Shown here: positions 8,740-17,843 of the stretch, piece by piece
Layout: each line of letters starts with the position of its first letter
Position numbering within the stretch: position 1 is the first letter of the stretch
Source: Pusillimonas noertemannii
GTDB lineage: Bacteria; Pseudomonadota; Gammaproteobacteria; Burkholderiales; Burkholderiaceae_B
Direction: 5' to 3'
DNA: 64,000 nucleotides
Assembly: GCF_003096595.1 (NCBI RefSeq)
Contig: NZ_QEKO01000002.1
Location: forward strand, 435,064 to 499,063
The notes under the pieces: generated by a model
What the model saw: the letters and a program-made list of their open reading frames with translations, nothing else
The model's database searches: none
What the model was told of the DNA's origin: nothing
Made by a program: the position numbers and the translations under genes

Positions 8740-8903
8740 GCTTGTTTCTCCCGTGTGGAACCAGCATTCACCGTAGCAAAGCCCCGCGCCGCCGTTGTAA
8801 GAGACTGTGTGTATTGGCACAAGGCCATACGCGGCAGATTCGGCCCGCCCACCTTGGCCCGGACTGGCGGCGCAAGGTTTTGTGCGCTTTGTAACAGCGG
8901 CAT

Positions 8904-9740
8904 TTACGCCTCGCGGCGCAACGGGTCCTGGCGGTAGTAACGGGCCAGCAGCTCGTACCATTGCGGCAAGGCCTGCGAGAGCGGCAAGGGCTGAACGAAA
9001 AATGCCTCGGAACTGACTGCGAAGAACTCGGCTTCGTCGGTGGCCGCGTAGGGGTCCAGCGGCAATTGCTCGTACCAGGGCGATGCTTCGTCCGACTCGG
9101 GATCGACATCGGGCGGAATGGCCTCTTCGACCACGTCCAGCGCCTGGTTGAAGCGCTCGAACGAATCGTCCAGCACCCGGCGCCAATGACGCGGGTCGAT
9201 GTCCGGATGGGCGCCCAGGCCGGGCATGCCGTCGGCCTCGCCCGCGTACAGATCAAGCTTGTGGGCGAACTCGTGGATAACGACATTGACCCCGCCGTCT
9301 TCGGCGCGGGAAAGATCGTCCCAGGAAAGAATCACCGGCCCGCCCTCCCAGGCCTCGCCCGAGGCCTCCATCATGTATTCATGCACGACGCCGCTTTCGT
9401 CCATGTCGCTGCGGGGAATGAGAAAACCGCCGGGATAGACGATGATTTCCGTCCAGCCCTCGTAAAGCCGGGTGTCGAGCTGCAATATGGGCAGGGCCGC
9501 CTGGATGGCGATGGAAAGCATCATGGCGTCGGTCACTTCGAGCCCGCCGGCGCCGCTGAAGGTTTTGCTGGCCAGAAGCCAGGCGCTGCGGGCGCGCAAG
9601 GCATCTTGCTCTTGCGGCGCAAGGCCGGCCAGAAAAGGCAGGCCGGCCATGGCATGCCGCCAGTCGTCGTGATCGATGCGGGCGAGCGCGCGCTCGACGT
9701 CGCGCTGCGTGGCGCCCCGGCCCGCGAGCCATCTGAACAT
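8904..9740 (-). CDS. mtfA: MtfA/M90-family zinc metallopeptidase
   Basis: The protein has 278 residues from the ATG giving MFRWLAGRG, the usual start for this family; the frame is open further upstream but without family resemblance. The zinc-binding HEFAHKLD (HEXXH) lies near residues 150-157, with the downstream motif typical of the anthrax-lethal-factor-like fold ([14 protein letters not shown]). In E. coli MtfA binds the glucose repressor Mlc and has aminopeptidase activity. Cytosolic. It is divergent from the methyltransferase gene, with about 110 bp between starts. The active-site residues look intact. Confidence 0.9.
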   Translation of the reverse strand: MFRWLAGRGATQRDVERALARIDHDDWRHAMAGLPFLAGLAPQEQDALRARSAWLLASKTFSGAGGLEVTDAMMLSIAIQAALPILQLDTRLYEGWTEIIVYPGGFLIPRSDMDESGVVHEYMMEASGEAWEGGPVILSWDDLSRAEDGGVNVVIHEFAHKLDLYAGEADGMPGLGAHPDIDPRHWRRVLDDSFERFNQALDVVEEAIPPDVDPESDEASPWYEQLPLDPYAATDEAEFFAVSSEAFFVQPLPLSQALPQWYELLARYYRQDPLRREA

Positions 9741-9852
9741 GCCGAACACCAGGAAAATGAATGCGTCGCTGATACTACCATACGCTCCTGGCCGCCCGCC
9801 TTGTTGTCTACAATGGCCCGACATCCATCATCACAGCAAGGAAGCAGACACC

Positions 9853-10512
9853 ATGGACGCCGAATTCTGGCTCGGGCGCTGGCGCGAAGGACGCACCCAT
9901 TTTCATCAGCCACAGGTCATGCCGCTTTTGCGCAAGCACTGGCCGGCCCTCGAGGTGCCCCCGGGCGCCCGCGTGCTTGTGCCCCTGTGCGGCAAGTCGC
10001 TGGACATGCCCTGGCTGGCATCGCAGGGCTTTCAAGTGCTTGGGGTGGAAATTTCAGAACTGGCCGTCGAGCAGTTCTTCGCCGAACACGGCCTGCAGCC
10101 GGCCATGCACGATTCGGACCAGGGCCGCCATTATGCCGCCGGCAATATCGAGCTCATTTGCGGCGACATCTTCAAGCTGAGCGCGCAGACGCTGGCCGGC
10201 TGCCAGGGTGTCTACGACCGGGCCGCGCTGATCGCCCTGCCGGCCGACATGAGGCCAGCTTATGTCGACCACGTATACGGCCACTTGCCGCAGGGTTGCA
10301 AAGGCCTGCTCATTACGCTTGACTACCCTCAGGACGAAATGAACGGCCCGCCCTTTTCGGTACCGGACGAAGAAATCCGCGCGCTCTTTTCCGGGCGTAC
10401 TTCGGCAAGCCTGCTTGAACGGCGCGACATCCTGAAGGAAGAAGACAAATTCCTGCGTGCCGGCGTGCAGCGGCTGGACACCGCGGTGTACAAGCTGGAA
10501 ACAGGAAAGTAA
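9853..10512 (+). CDS. tpm: thiopurine S-methyltransferase
   Basis: The 219-residue SAM-dependent methyltransferase starts at an ATG behind AAGGAAGCAGACACC. The SAM-binding motif is [16 protein letters not shown] near residues 40-55, preceded by the family N-terminus [14 protein letters not shown]. The later motif [11 protein letters not shown] is also diagnostic. Bacterial TPMTs methylate selenium and tellurium oxyanions as well as thiopurines. Length is normal. No neighbour suggests a dedicated substrate. Confidence 0.92.
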   Translation: MDAEFWLGRWREGRTHFHQPQVMPLLRKHWPALEVPPGARVLVPLCGKSLDMPWLASQGFQVLGVEISELAVEQFFAEHGLQPAMHDSDQGRHYAAGNIELICGDIFKLSAQTLAGCQGVYDRAALIALPADMRPAYVDHVYGHLPQGCKGLLITLDYPQDEMNGPPFSVPDEEIRALFSGRTSASLLERRDILKEEDKFLRAGVQRLDTAVYKLETGK

Positions 10513-10593
10513 TCGCATACCCCCGTGCGCGGCATGGGGACTCACCCCCGCGCCGCAAGGCCCGCAGGGGCCCAAACAAAAAAAAGAGCGACC

Positions 10594-11202
10594 ATGCATC
10601 GAACGCTGTATCTTGCTGCCCTCTTGAGCCTGGCGCTGGCAGGCTGCGCCACCGTGCCGCCTTCAAGCCCCGAGAACCTGTGCGAGATCTTTCGCGAGAA
10701 ACCCGACTGGCACAAGGCGGCCCTTGCGGCGGAAAAGAAATGGGGCGTGCCCCCGCAGATTCCCATGGCGATGATGTACCAGGAATCAAGCTTCAGGCAC
10801 GATGCCAAGCCGCCCCGTTATTATTTTCTGGGCTTCATCCCCTGGGGCCGCGTGAGCTCGGCCTACGGCTATGCCCAGGCCAAGGACGAGACCTGGGCCG
10901 ACTACAAGCGCGAAGCCGGCGGATGGCTGGCCAGCCGCGACGACTTCGATGATTCCGTCGACTTCATGGGCTGGTATATCAGCAAGTCGCAGCGGCTCAA
11001 CGGGGTATCGAAATGGGATGCCTACGGCCAATACCTCAATTACCATGAAGGCTGGACGGGCTACCGCAATCGCAGCTACGAACGCAAGGCCTGGCTCAAG
11101 AACGTCGCCGGCCAGGTGCAGGCCCGGGCCGAGCGCTTTGGCGCGCAGTACCGCGGCTGCAAAGATTCGCTCTCCAGGGGCGGCCTGTTCGGGCTGTTCT
11201 GA
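10594..11202 (+). CDS. SLT-domain lipoprotein (lytic transglycosylase-like)
   Basis: The 202-residue precursor has lipobox LAGC (Cys18), so it is likely an outer-membrane lipoprotein. A soluble lytic transglycosylase-type domain follows, with a candidate catalytic Glu64 in MYQESSFRHDA and the AYGYAQAK and YNRSY-like stretches (GYRNRSY) typical of the fold. These enzymes cleave murein with formation of an anhydro bond. The start follows AAAAAGAGCGACC. It is the only cell-wall gene in its surroundings; the role is by family. Confidence 0.85.
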   Translation: MHRTLYLAALLSLALAGCATVPPSSPENLCEIFREKPDWHKAALAAEKKWGVPPQIPMAMMYQESSFRHDAKPPRYYFLGFIPWGRVSSAYGYAQAKDETWADYKREAGGWLASRDDFDDSVDFMGWYISKSQRLNGVSKWDAYGQYLNYHEGWTGYRNRSYERKAWLKNVAGQVQARAERFGAQYRGCKDSLSRGGLFGLF

Positions 11203-11233
11203 GCCGCTCAACCCTAACGCACAGAGACACGCC

Positions 11234-12178
11234 ATGATCATCAGCAAGCAGCAGGACGTTACCCAAGCCGTACTCCAGGAACTCGATCGCGCACCCGACG
11301 CGCGCTTCAAGGAACTGATGTCGGTGGCCGTGCGGCATTTGCACGATTTCGCGCGCGAAACCCGGCTGACCGAAGCCGAGTTCCACAAGATGTGCGCCTA
11401 TATTGCAAGGCTGGGCCAGCTTACCACCCCGTCGCACAACGAGGTCGTACTGGCCGCGGGCTCGCTTGGCCTGTCTTCGCTGGTCTGTCTGCTGAACAAC
11501 GGCGAACACGGCCAGACCGACACCACGGCGAATCTCATGGGGCCGTTCTGGCGCATGGATTCGCCCCTTACCGAAAATGGCGGCTCCATCGTGCGCTCCA
11601 GCACCTCGGGCGCACCGGTGTTCGTCGATGCCTGGGTGCGCGATCGCGAGGGCAAACCGGTGGCCGGCGCCGAAGTCGACGTCTGGCAGGCTTCGGGCGA
11701 AGGCTTCTATGAAAACCAGGACCCCCAGCAGGCGGACATGAACCTGCGGGGCAAGTTCACCACTGATGCCCAGGGCCACATCTGGTTCCGCACCGTCAAG
11801 CCGGTGGGCTACCCCATACCGATATCGGGCGTGGTGGGCGAACTGCTGCGCGCCCAGGGGCGGCACAACATGCGGCCGGCGCACATCCACTTCATGATCC
11901 ACAAGCCGGGTTTCAAGACGCAGTTCTCGCAGGTGTATTCGTCGGACGACCCCAACCTGGAAACCGACGTCCAGTTCGGCGTGACGCGCGCGCTCGTGGC
12001 CGACTACGTGCTGCACGAAGACGAACCAGCGCCCCAGCCCGATGTGTCCGGGTCATGGTATTCGCTCGAGCGCCATTTCATCATCGAGCCGGGCGAGGCC
12101 ACTTTGCCCAAGCCGCCCATCACCGGCAAGGCGGAAGGCCCCCGGCCCCAGCTTGCCGTGCTGACGCGATCGGAATAA
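11234..12178 (+). CDS. intradiol ring-cleavage dioxygenase, hydroxyquinol 1,2-dioxygenase type
   Basis: The 314-residue protein has an N-terminal all-helical dimerisation domain (about residues 1-100, ending LMGPFWR) followed by the intradiol beta-sandwich. The Fe(III) ligands of the family are visible: Tyr in GEGFYENQD, Tyr in VGYPIPISG, and both His in RPAHIHF. These enzymes insert O2 between the two hydroxylated carbons of catechol or hydroxyquinol. The sequence resembles hydroxyquinol 1,2-dioxygenases, but catechol 1,2-dioxygenase cannot be excluded. No maleylacetate reductase or hydroxylase lies nearby, so it is an orphan here. NnrU follows after 21 bp. Confidence 0.85.
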   Translation: MIISKQQDVTQAVLQELDRAPDARFKELMSVAVRHLHDFARETRLTEAEFHKMCAYIARLGQLTTPSHNEVVLAAGSLGLSSLVCLLNNGEHGQTDTTANLMGPFWRMDSPLTENGGSIVRSSTSGAPVFVDAWVRDREGKPVAGAEVDVWQASGEGFYENQDPQQADMNLRGKFTTDAQGHIWFRTVKPVGYPIPISGVVGELLRAQGRHNMRPAHIHFMIHKPGFKTQFSQVYSSDDPNLETDVQFGVTRALVADYVLHEDEPAPQPDVSGSWYSLERHFIIEPGEATLPKPPITGKAEGPRPQLAVLTRSE

Positions 12179-12199
12179 TCGCAACCCTGGAGGAGCCTC

Positions 12200-12769
12200 A
12201 TGTTGATCCTGATACTCGGCCTGATTGTTTTTCTGGGCATCCACTCTGTACTGATCGTAAAGCCCGGCCTGGGGCAGAGCATGATCGCCCGCCACGGCGA
12301 GAACGCCTGGAAAGGCGTGTACACGGTCATTGCCATCATCGGCCTTCTGCTGGTCATCTACGGCTACAGTATTGCCAGGCTAAGCGCCCTTGTGGCCTAC
12401 GTTCCGCCGGCGGGCCTGCGCCACCTGACCCACCTGCTGATGCTGCCGGTGTTCATCCTGCTGTTCGCCACCTATTTTCCGGGCCGCATCAAATCGGTCT
12501 CGCGGCATCCCATGCTGTTGGCGACCATACTCTGGGCGCTGGCACACCTGCTGTCCAACGGCCACTGGGCCGACGTCCTGCTGTTCGGAGGCTTCCTGGT
12601 GTGGGCGGTGGCAGACATGATCTCGATGTCCAAAAGGCCCCCCAAACACATTCCCACGGTGCCGGCCGGCCGCTTCAACGACGGCATCTGTATTATCGGC
12701 GGGCTGGTCGTCTACGCGCTGTTCGTCGGCGGACTGCATCGCTGGCTGTTCGGCGTCGCGCCGATGTAA
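12200..12769 (+). CDS. NnrU-family integral membrane protein
   Basis: The 189-residue protein has about five to six hydrophobic segments and the family landmarks LGIHSVLIVKP near the N-terminus, GRIKSVSRHPMLLA in the middle and a GDxxLFGGFLVWAVAD-like segment. NnrU proteins are linked by name to nitrite/nitric oxide metabolism, and some relatives are 15-cis-zeta-carotene isomerases. The actual function in most bacteria is unsettled. The start follows TGGAGGAGCCTC, a strong ribosome binding site, and the gene probably shares a transcript with the dioxygenase upstream. Confidence 0.85.
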   Translation: MLILILGLIVFLGIHSVLIVKPGLGQSMIARHGENAWKGVYTVIAIIGLLLVIYGYSIARLSALVAYVPPAGLRHLTHLLMLPVFILLFATYFPGRIKSVSRHPMLLATILWALAHLLSNGHWADVLLFGGFLVWAVADMISMSKRPPKHIPTVPAGRFNDGICIIGGLVVYALFVGGLHRWLFGVAPM

Positions 12770-12879
12770 GGCCGGGGCAGCCGCCCCTCAAAACGACGAA
12801 AGTGTGTCGCGAGCACCACGGTTTATGCGGCCGTGGGCGCTGTGGCACCCGCTTGCCCTTTACAGCTCATATCCCACCA

Positions 12880-12898
12880 GACAATAATAAGTATTCTC
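12880..12898. promoter_or_regulatory. candidate Fur box
   Basis: GACAATAATAAGTATTCTC agrees with the classical 19-bp Fur box at 14 positions by my count. It lies 57 bp upstream of the TonB-receptor start codon. This supports iron-repressed expression of the receptor and its PepSY partner. Confidence 0.6.
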
Positions 12899-12955
12899 AT
12901 TTCAAAAAATAAGAAACAGCCGCGTCGCTGTCACGCAATCAGGGAATTCCTTCGC

Positions 12956-15181
12956 ATGCCTACCTTCATTCGCCCGGCGCCGGCCGGCCTCTCGTCAGTC
13001 GCGCCCTCGCAGCCCCGGCTCGCCCTTTCGGCCGGCGGCATTCTTGCCGCCCTGGTGGCCCTGGCCCTGCCCGCCTTGTCACAGGCGCAAACAGTGGCCA
13101 CGCCGCCCACCACCATGCAGGCGATCACTGTCACGGGCAGCGCCCCGCTCAACAACGCCACCCCTCCGGCCTTCACGGGCGGGCTGGTGGCGCGCGGCGG
13201 GCAAGCCGGCGTTCTGGGCAATATGGACTACATGGACATGCCCTTTACGCAGACCAGCTATACGGCCAAGCTGATCGAGAACCAGCAGGCGCGCACGCTG
13301 GGCGAAGTGCTTAAAAACGACCCGTCGGTGCAGACGGGCCTGGGCTACGGCAACCAGGCCGAATCCTACGTCATACGCGGGCTGCCTCTATACAACGACG
13401 ACCTTTCCTTCAACGGCCTGTACGGCATTTTGCCGCGCCAGGTCCTGCCGACTGAAATGATAGAGCGCGTCGAAGTGTTCAAGGGCGCCAGCGCCTTCCT
13501 GAACGGCGCGGCGCCGGGCGGCAGCGGCCTGGGCGGCGTTCTCAACATCCAGCCCAAGCGCGCCCAAGACGACCCGCTTACTCGTTTCACGCTCGACTAC
13601 ACCAGCCGCGGCCAAGCCGGCGGCGGCGTCGATATTGGCCGCCGCTGGGGCGAGGACAACCGCTACGGCGTTCGCATCAATGCCGCGCACCGCGACGGGG
13701 AGACCGAGGTGGATAACGCCGACGCGCGCACCTCAGTGGCCACCATCGGGCTGGACTTCCGTGGAGATAAGCTACGCGCCTCGCTTGACGCCGGCTATCA
13801 ACGTGTACGCTTCGACCACCCGCGCCCCAACGTCTACCTCGACGGCCCCGTGCCCGACGTACCCGACAACGATGTCAATTATGGGCAGTCGTGGGCCTAC
13901 AGCACCATGAGAAGCACTTTTGGTGTGGCCCGGGCCGAATACGACCTGGCCCCTTCCTGGACTACCTATGCCGCAGTCGGCGTCAGCCGCGACAAAGAAT
14001 ACGGCGTTTATTCTTCTCCCACAGTCGACGGCACGGGCGTGGGCACCACCGGTCTGCTCGAGGTCCCTTACCAACGCGATTCCGTCACCGGCGAAGTGGG
14101 CCTGCGCGGCGAATTCAAGACAGGCAGCGTGGGCCATCGGGTCAACCTGGCCTACTCGGCCCTGAACACCACCGCGAGGCAGGCCTGGGAAATGGCATGG
14201 GGCGGCCTTCCCGCCGTCAACATCCACGAAGGCACCGCGGTCGCCCGCCCCGTGGCCAACCTGGCAGGCGGCGACATGGGCGACCCCAATGTCTCTCGCC
14301 GTACCCAGTTGCGCAGCCTGGCTCTGTCCGACACGCTTTCCCTGCTTGACGGCGACCTGCTGCTGACACTGGGCGGACGCTACCAGGCCATCACCGACAA
14401 CGGCTACAACATCACCACCAACGAGCAAGAAAGCCACTACAACGACTCCATCGTCACGCCGGTGATCGGCGTGGTGTTCCGCCCATGGGACACGGTGTCG
14501 CTCTACGCCAACTACATCGAAGGCCTGACGCAGGGCGGCGTGGCCCCCATAGATGGCACAGCCGTCAATGGCGGAGAAGTGCTGGCCCCGTACCGCACCA
14601 AGCAGATCGAGGCGGGCGTCAAGGTTGACTTGGGCGACTTGGGTGGCAGCCTGGGCGTGTTCCAGATAGAAAAGCCCGAGGCATTTACCGACGCCTCCGG
14701 CGTATTCGGCACGCACGGCGAACAGCGCAACCGCGGAGTCGAGCTGAGCGTCTACGGCGAGCCCATAGAGGGCTGGAGGCTGTTGGGCGGCGCCACCTGG
14801 ATGCAGCCCAAGCTGCGCAATACGGCTGATGGCACCAACGACGGCAATGACGCGGCCGGCGTGTCGCGCTTCACCGCCGTGCTGGGCAGCGAGTGGGACA
14901 TTGCCGCTGTGCCGGGCCTGAGCCTGCAGGCCAATGTGCGCTACCAGGGTTCGCAATACACCAGCGCGGCAAACCGGTATAAGATCGACAGCTGGACCCG
15001 GCTCGACCTGGGTGCAGCCTACCGCACAAAAGTCTCGGGCCACAATGTGGTGCTGCGCGCCGCAATCGACAACGTCACAGACCGCCGCTACTGGGCCACG
15101 GTGGGCACGATCGCCGCCAATGGCGCACTGACCCAGGGCCGCGGCCGGGTGTTCAAGCTTTCGATGTCGGCCGATTTCTAA
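12956..15181 (+). CDS. TonB-dependent siderophore receptor
   Basis: The 741-residue outer-membrane receptor has a signal peptide ending near ALSQA. A TonB-box-like ITVTGS follows, then a plug domain (about residues 60-200; TLGEVLKNDPSVQTG, FKGASAFLNG) and a 22-strand-type barrel ending in FKLSMSADF with the terminal Phe needed for barrel insertion. Receptors of this class import ferric siderophores (hydroxamate or catecholate) using TonB energy. The candidate Fur box upstream and the PepSY membrane protein downstream support an iron role. The ligand cannot be deduced. I chose the ATG of MPTFIRP because upstream codons have no ribosome binding site. Confidence 0.92.
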   Translation: MPTFIRPAPAGLSSVAPSQPRLALSAGGILAALVALALPALSQAQTVATPPTTMQAITVTGSAPLNNATPPAFTGGLVARGGQAGVLGNMDYMDMPFTQTSYTAKLIENQQARTLGEVLKNDPSVQTGLGYGNQAESYVIRGLPLYNDDLSFNGLYGILPRQVLPTEMIERVEVFKGASAFLNGAAPGGSGLGGVLNIQPKRAQDDPLTRFTLDYTSRGQAGGGVDIGRRWGEDNRYGVRINAAHRDGETEVDNADARTSVATIGLDFRGDKLRASLDAGYQRVRFDHPRPNVYLDGPVPDVPDNDVNYGQSWAYSTMRSTFGVARAEYDLAPSWTTYAAVGVSRDKEYGVYSSPTVDGTGVGTTGLLEVPYQRDSVTGEVGLRGEFKTGSVGHRVNLAYSALNTTARQAWEMAWGGLPAVNIHEGTAVARPVANLAGGDMGDPNVSRRTQLRSLALSDTLSLLDGDLLLTLGGRYQAITDNGYNITTNEQESHYNDSIVTPVIGVVFRPWDTVSLYANYIEGLTQGGVAPIDGTAVNGGEVLAPYRTKQIEAGVKVDLGDLGGSLGVFQIEKPEAFTDASGVFGTHGEQRNRGVELSVYGEPIEGWRLLGGATWMQPKLRNTADGTNDGNDAAGVSRFTAVLGSEWDIAAVPGLSLQANVRYQGSQYTSAANRYKIDSWTRLDLGAAYRTKVSGHNVVLRAAIDNVTDRRYWATVGTIAANGALTQGRGRVFKLSMSADF

Positions 15182-15200
15182 AGCCATACGCCGTTAACGG

Positions 15201-15235
15201 GGCCGGCGGCGCACCTTATGCGCAGCCGGCCTTTT
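15201..15235 (+). terminator. rho-independent terminator after siderophore receptor
   Basis: The arm GGCCGGCGGCGC, a 7-nt loop and the arm GCGCAGCCGGCC followed by TTTT form a GC-rich hairpin 20 bp after the receptor stop. It would reduce transcription into the PepSY gene that starts 28 bp later, so the two genes may be expressed at unequal levels. Confidence 0.8.
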
Positions 15236-15262
15236 ACACATCTCGACCACACTGTTTTCCAA

Positions 15263-16513
15263 ATGCGAGCTGCCTGTATCCTGATCCACCGTTGGCTGGG
15301 CCTGTTCATCGCCCTCTTCCTCATCGTCGCCGGCCTGACCGGCGCGATCACTTCATGGGACCATGAAATCGACGAGTGGCTGAACGCCGACATCATGAAG
15401 GTGGACAGCCGCGGCCCCCTGCGCGACCCCATCGAGCTTGCAGCCCTGGTCGAAGCCGACGATCCTCGCGTCGAGATCAGCTATATTTCGCTGGCGCTAG
15501 AAGAAGGCCATGCGGCGAGCTTCCTCGTCCGCCCGCGCATCGACGAGGCAAGCGGCAAACCCTACGCGCTCGACTACAACACGGTCTTCGTAGACCCCGT
15601 CACCGGCGAAATCACCGGCCGGCGCGATTCCCAGGCCGCCTCGTTTTCGCGCCGCAGCCTGATGCCCTTCGTGCGCAACATCCATGAAAGCCTGCACATA
15701 CCTGCCTTCTGGGGCACCGACCGCTGGGGCTACTGGCTGATGGGCGGCATCGCCCTGATCTGGCTGCTGGACAGTTTCGTGGCCTTCTACCTGACCTGGC
15801 CGCGCCGGCTGCGTGATACGGCGGCGCGGCAGCATCGGCATCGCCGGCTGGGCCAGTGGCTTTCGCGCTGGAAGCCCTCATGGCTGGTGCGATGGCAGGC
15901 CGGCGGGTTCAAGCTGAACTTCGACCTGCATCGCGCGGGCGGCCTGTGGGTATGGGGCATTATCCTTATCGTAGCGTTCACGTCGTTTTCGCTGAACCTG
16001 TACAAGGAAGTGTTCTACCCGGCCATGTCGCTGGTGTCGCAGACCACGCCGGGCCCTTATGAAACGCAAACCCCCGCTCCATATGGAAGCCGAACGGTGC
16101 CCAGGCTCAGTTTCCAGGAGGCCGTGGACATCGCCCGCACAGAAGCCGAGCGGCGCGGCTTCAAGTTTCCCCCGTCCGGCATCTACTACGGCGGCGGCTA
16201 CAACTTCTACAACGTGTCGTTCTTTGATCCCGCCAACGAACTGGGCGCCGCGGGCATGGGCTTGTCGAACCTGTACATAGACGCCGAGGACGGCTCGGTG
16301 CTGGGACAGCACCGGCCCTGGCACGGCACGACGGCCGACGTCTTCGTGCAACTGCAGCTGCCCCTGCACTCAGGCAGAATACTTGGCATGCCCGGCCGCA
16401 TCATGATGTCCATCATGGGCCTCATCGTGGTCATGCTTTCGATCACGGGCATCATTGTCTGGAATCGCAAGCGCGTGGCGCGCCGCGCCGCCCGGCTGCA
16501 AGGCGGCCACTAG
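15263..16513 (+). CDS. PepSY-associated transmembrane protein (iron-uptake type)
   Basis: The 416-residue inner-membrane protein has four main membrane segments: the N-terminal helix (LFIALFLIVAGLTGAIT), one near residue 160, one near 235 and one at the C-terminus. A periplasmic PepSY region lies between. Proteins of this family sit beside TonB siderophore receptors and some have been shown to act as ferric-siderophore reductases. Conserved His residues near the membrane ends (IHRWLG, NIHESLH, DLHRAGG) could bind haem. The ATG of MRAACILIHRW is chosen; an ATG 15 codons earlier is possible. It is separated from the receptor by a terminator. Confidence 0.85.
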   Translation: MRAACILIHRWLGLFIALFLIVAGLTGAITSWDHEIDEWLNADIMKVDSRGPLRDPIELAALVEADDPRVEISYISLALEEGHAASFLVRPRIDEASGKPYALDYNTVFVDPVTGEITGRRDSQAASFSRRSLMPFVRNIHESLHIPAFWGTDRWGYWLMGGIALIWLLDSFVAFYLTWPRRLRDTAARQHRHRRLGQWLSRWKPSWLVRWQAGGFKLNFDLHRAGGLWVWGIILIVAFTSFSLNLYKEVFYPAMSLVSQTTPGPYETQTPAPYGSRTVPRLSFQEAVDIARTEAERRGFKFPPSGIYYGGGYNFYNVSFFDPANELGAAGMGLSNLYIDAEDGSVLGQHRPWHGTTADVFVQLQLPLHSGRILGMPGRIMMSIMGLIVVMLSITGIIVWNRKRVARRAARLQGGH

Positions 16514-16624
16514 CACAGGCCTGCCTGCATAAGCCATCGGCGGCCAGCCGGCAGCCCTCTGCCCCGGCACTCGGCCCCGAAGAACGCTGCGGAAACCGGC
16601 GAGCATGCCCGATAAGGCATTCAT

Positions 16625-16653
16625 GGCGCACCGGCGGATGCCGGGCGCCTTTT
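16625..16653 (+). terminator. rho-independent terminator after PepSY gene
   Basis: GGCGC and CCGGC pair with GCCGG and GCGCC (one bulged A, 4-nt loop), followed by TTTT. It lies between the convergent PepSY and PagL genes. Confidence 0.75.
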
Positions 16654-16665
16654 GCCGCGCCAGCC

Positions 16666-17250
16666 TTAGAACTGATAGGTATAAGAGACTTCGATCAGGT
16701 CGAGGCCCGGATTGGGGGTCTTGATGCTGGCGTTCGAGACATGGGTGTAGCGCAGGCCGAAACGATGCGCGTCGCCCACCAGGATACCGCCGCCGATGTG
16801 CGAGGTGAACTGAAAACGGGTGCTGAGTTGCTTGCCGGCGAAGTGGGCGCGGCTGAGCAGCGACGGGCCCACGCCCGCTTCAAGATAGTAGGTGTCGCTT
16901 GGCCACCAGCGCAGCATCGGCACGGCGGACACCTGCCACATGCTGTCGGGCTCGCGGTTGCCGCTGGCCTTCCAGTAGCTTGCGCCCAGCTCTACATTGA
17001 GGTCTATGCGGCCGTTATTGCTGAAGTCGTATCGCCACAGGGACGGCGTTTCGTAGGCCAGGCCCAGGCGCTGGTACTTGGAGTGGTAGCCGTACTGCAG
17101 CGAAAAGCCCTGGCCCGGCGCGGCGGCCTGGTGGCGCGGAGCGGCGGTTTGAGCGTGTACGGGCGAGCCAAGCAAGGCAAGGGCCAGCGCGGCGGCCAGC
17201 ATGGCGGGCGGCGCCGCGCGCGCCGTACGCATGGAAGCGTAGGTGTTCAT
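16666..17250 (-). CDS. pagL: lipid A 3-O-deacylase (PagL family)
   Basis: The 194-residue precursor has a signal peptide ending near SPVHA and then an eight-strand outer-membrane barrel ending in VSYTYQF with the terminal Phe. The catalytic motif of PagL is present near the C-terminus: RYTHVSNASIK, with the essential His and Ser two residues apart. PagL removes the 3-linked acyl chain of lipid A in the outer membrane and thereby alters endotoxin activity. Length is close to Bordetella PagL. The start at 17250 is the first of two nearby ATGs. Confidence 0.9.
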   Translation of the reverse strand: MNTYASMRTARAAPPAMLAAALALALLGSPVHAQTAAPRHQAAAPGQGFSLQYGYHSKYQRLGLAYETPSLWRYDFSNNGRIDLNVELGASYWKASGNREPDSMWQVSAVPMLRWWPSDTYYLEAGVGPSLLSRAHFAGKQLSTRFQFTSHIGGGILVGDAHRFGLRYTHVSNASIKTPNPGLDLIEVSYTYQF

Positions 17251-17358
17251 ATTGTTGTTTTCCTCTTGTTATGAATGCTTTATGGATGCTGTAAACGGAT
17301 AGCAAGCAACGTGCCGGGCAGCCTTGAAGATTCAAGCGCCGGCGGGCTGTGCCAGATA

Positions 17359-17685
17359 TCAGAAAGCATCCACCTTCCACTCATACTCTACCGCCACTTC
17401 TCCGAGTACGCGCAGGCGCGCAAGAGGGTCCATGTCGAGCGCCTGAAGCAGGCGGCTGTTGAAACCTTCAAGCGTGGCCTTGGCGCGATCGGCGAACTCG
17501 GGATCGACCGCCTGGTCTTCGTACTTGATGACGTAGGTTTGCGCGGCAACCCCCACGACGAAGTACAGCCCGGCATTGTCGGGATCGGCTTTCATGAGCT
17601 CGAAAGCCTCCTTGAAGAAGAGCTTGAACGAGTCGCTGCCCGACTCGGAATGCGCAAAGCGCTCGGTGATTTCTTTGAACGTCAT
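17359..17685 (-). CDS. conserved hypothetical protein
   Basis: This 108-residue, acidic, probably cytosolic protein has no signal peptide or membrane segment. The ATG (MTFKEITERF) is preceded by CGGAG ten bases upstream; a TTG seven codons earlier is an alternative. I recognise no domain. The composition (regular amphipathic helices such as DSFKLFFKEAFELMK) and normal codon bias suggest a real folded protein. It lies upstream of pagL on the same strand, 108 bp away, and may be co-transcribed with it. No function is proposed. Confidence 0.65.
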   Translation of the reverse strand: MTFKEITERFAHSESGSDSFKLFFKEAFELMKADPDNAGLYFVVGVAAQTYVIKYEDQAVDPEFADRAKATLEGFNSRLLQALDMDPLARLRVLGEVAVEYEWKVDAF

Positions 17686-17843
17686 TGGATGATGACTCCG
17701 CTTCAAGACAAACTGAAAACCTGGGCCGCAGCGGGCAAGCCGCGGCGATCTGTGTATGCTAAATCAAAAATGCCTTGTGCGCCGGATGCAGGGGGGTTCC
17801 GCCTCGCCTGAAACGGTTGCAACAGCCTTTTTCGAATGGGACA

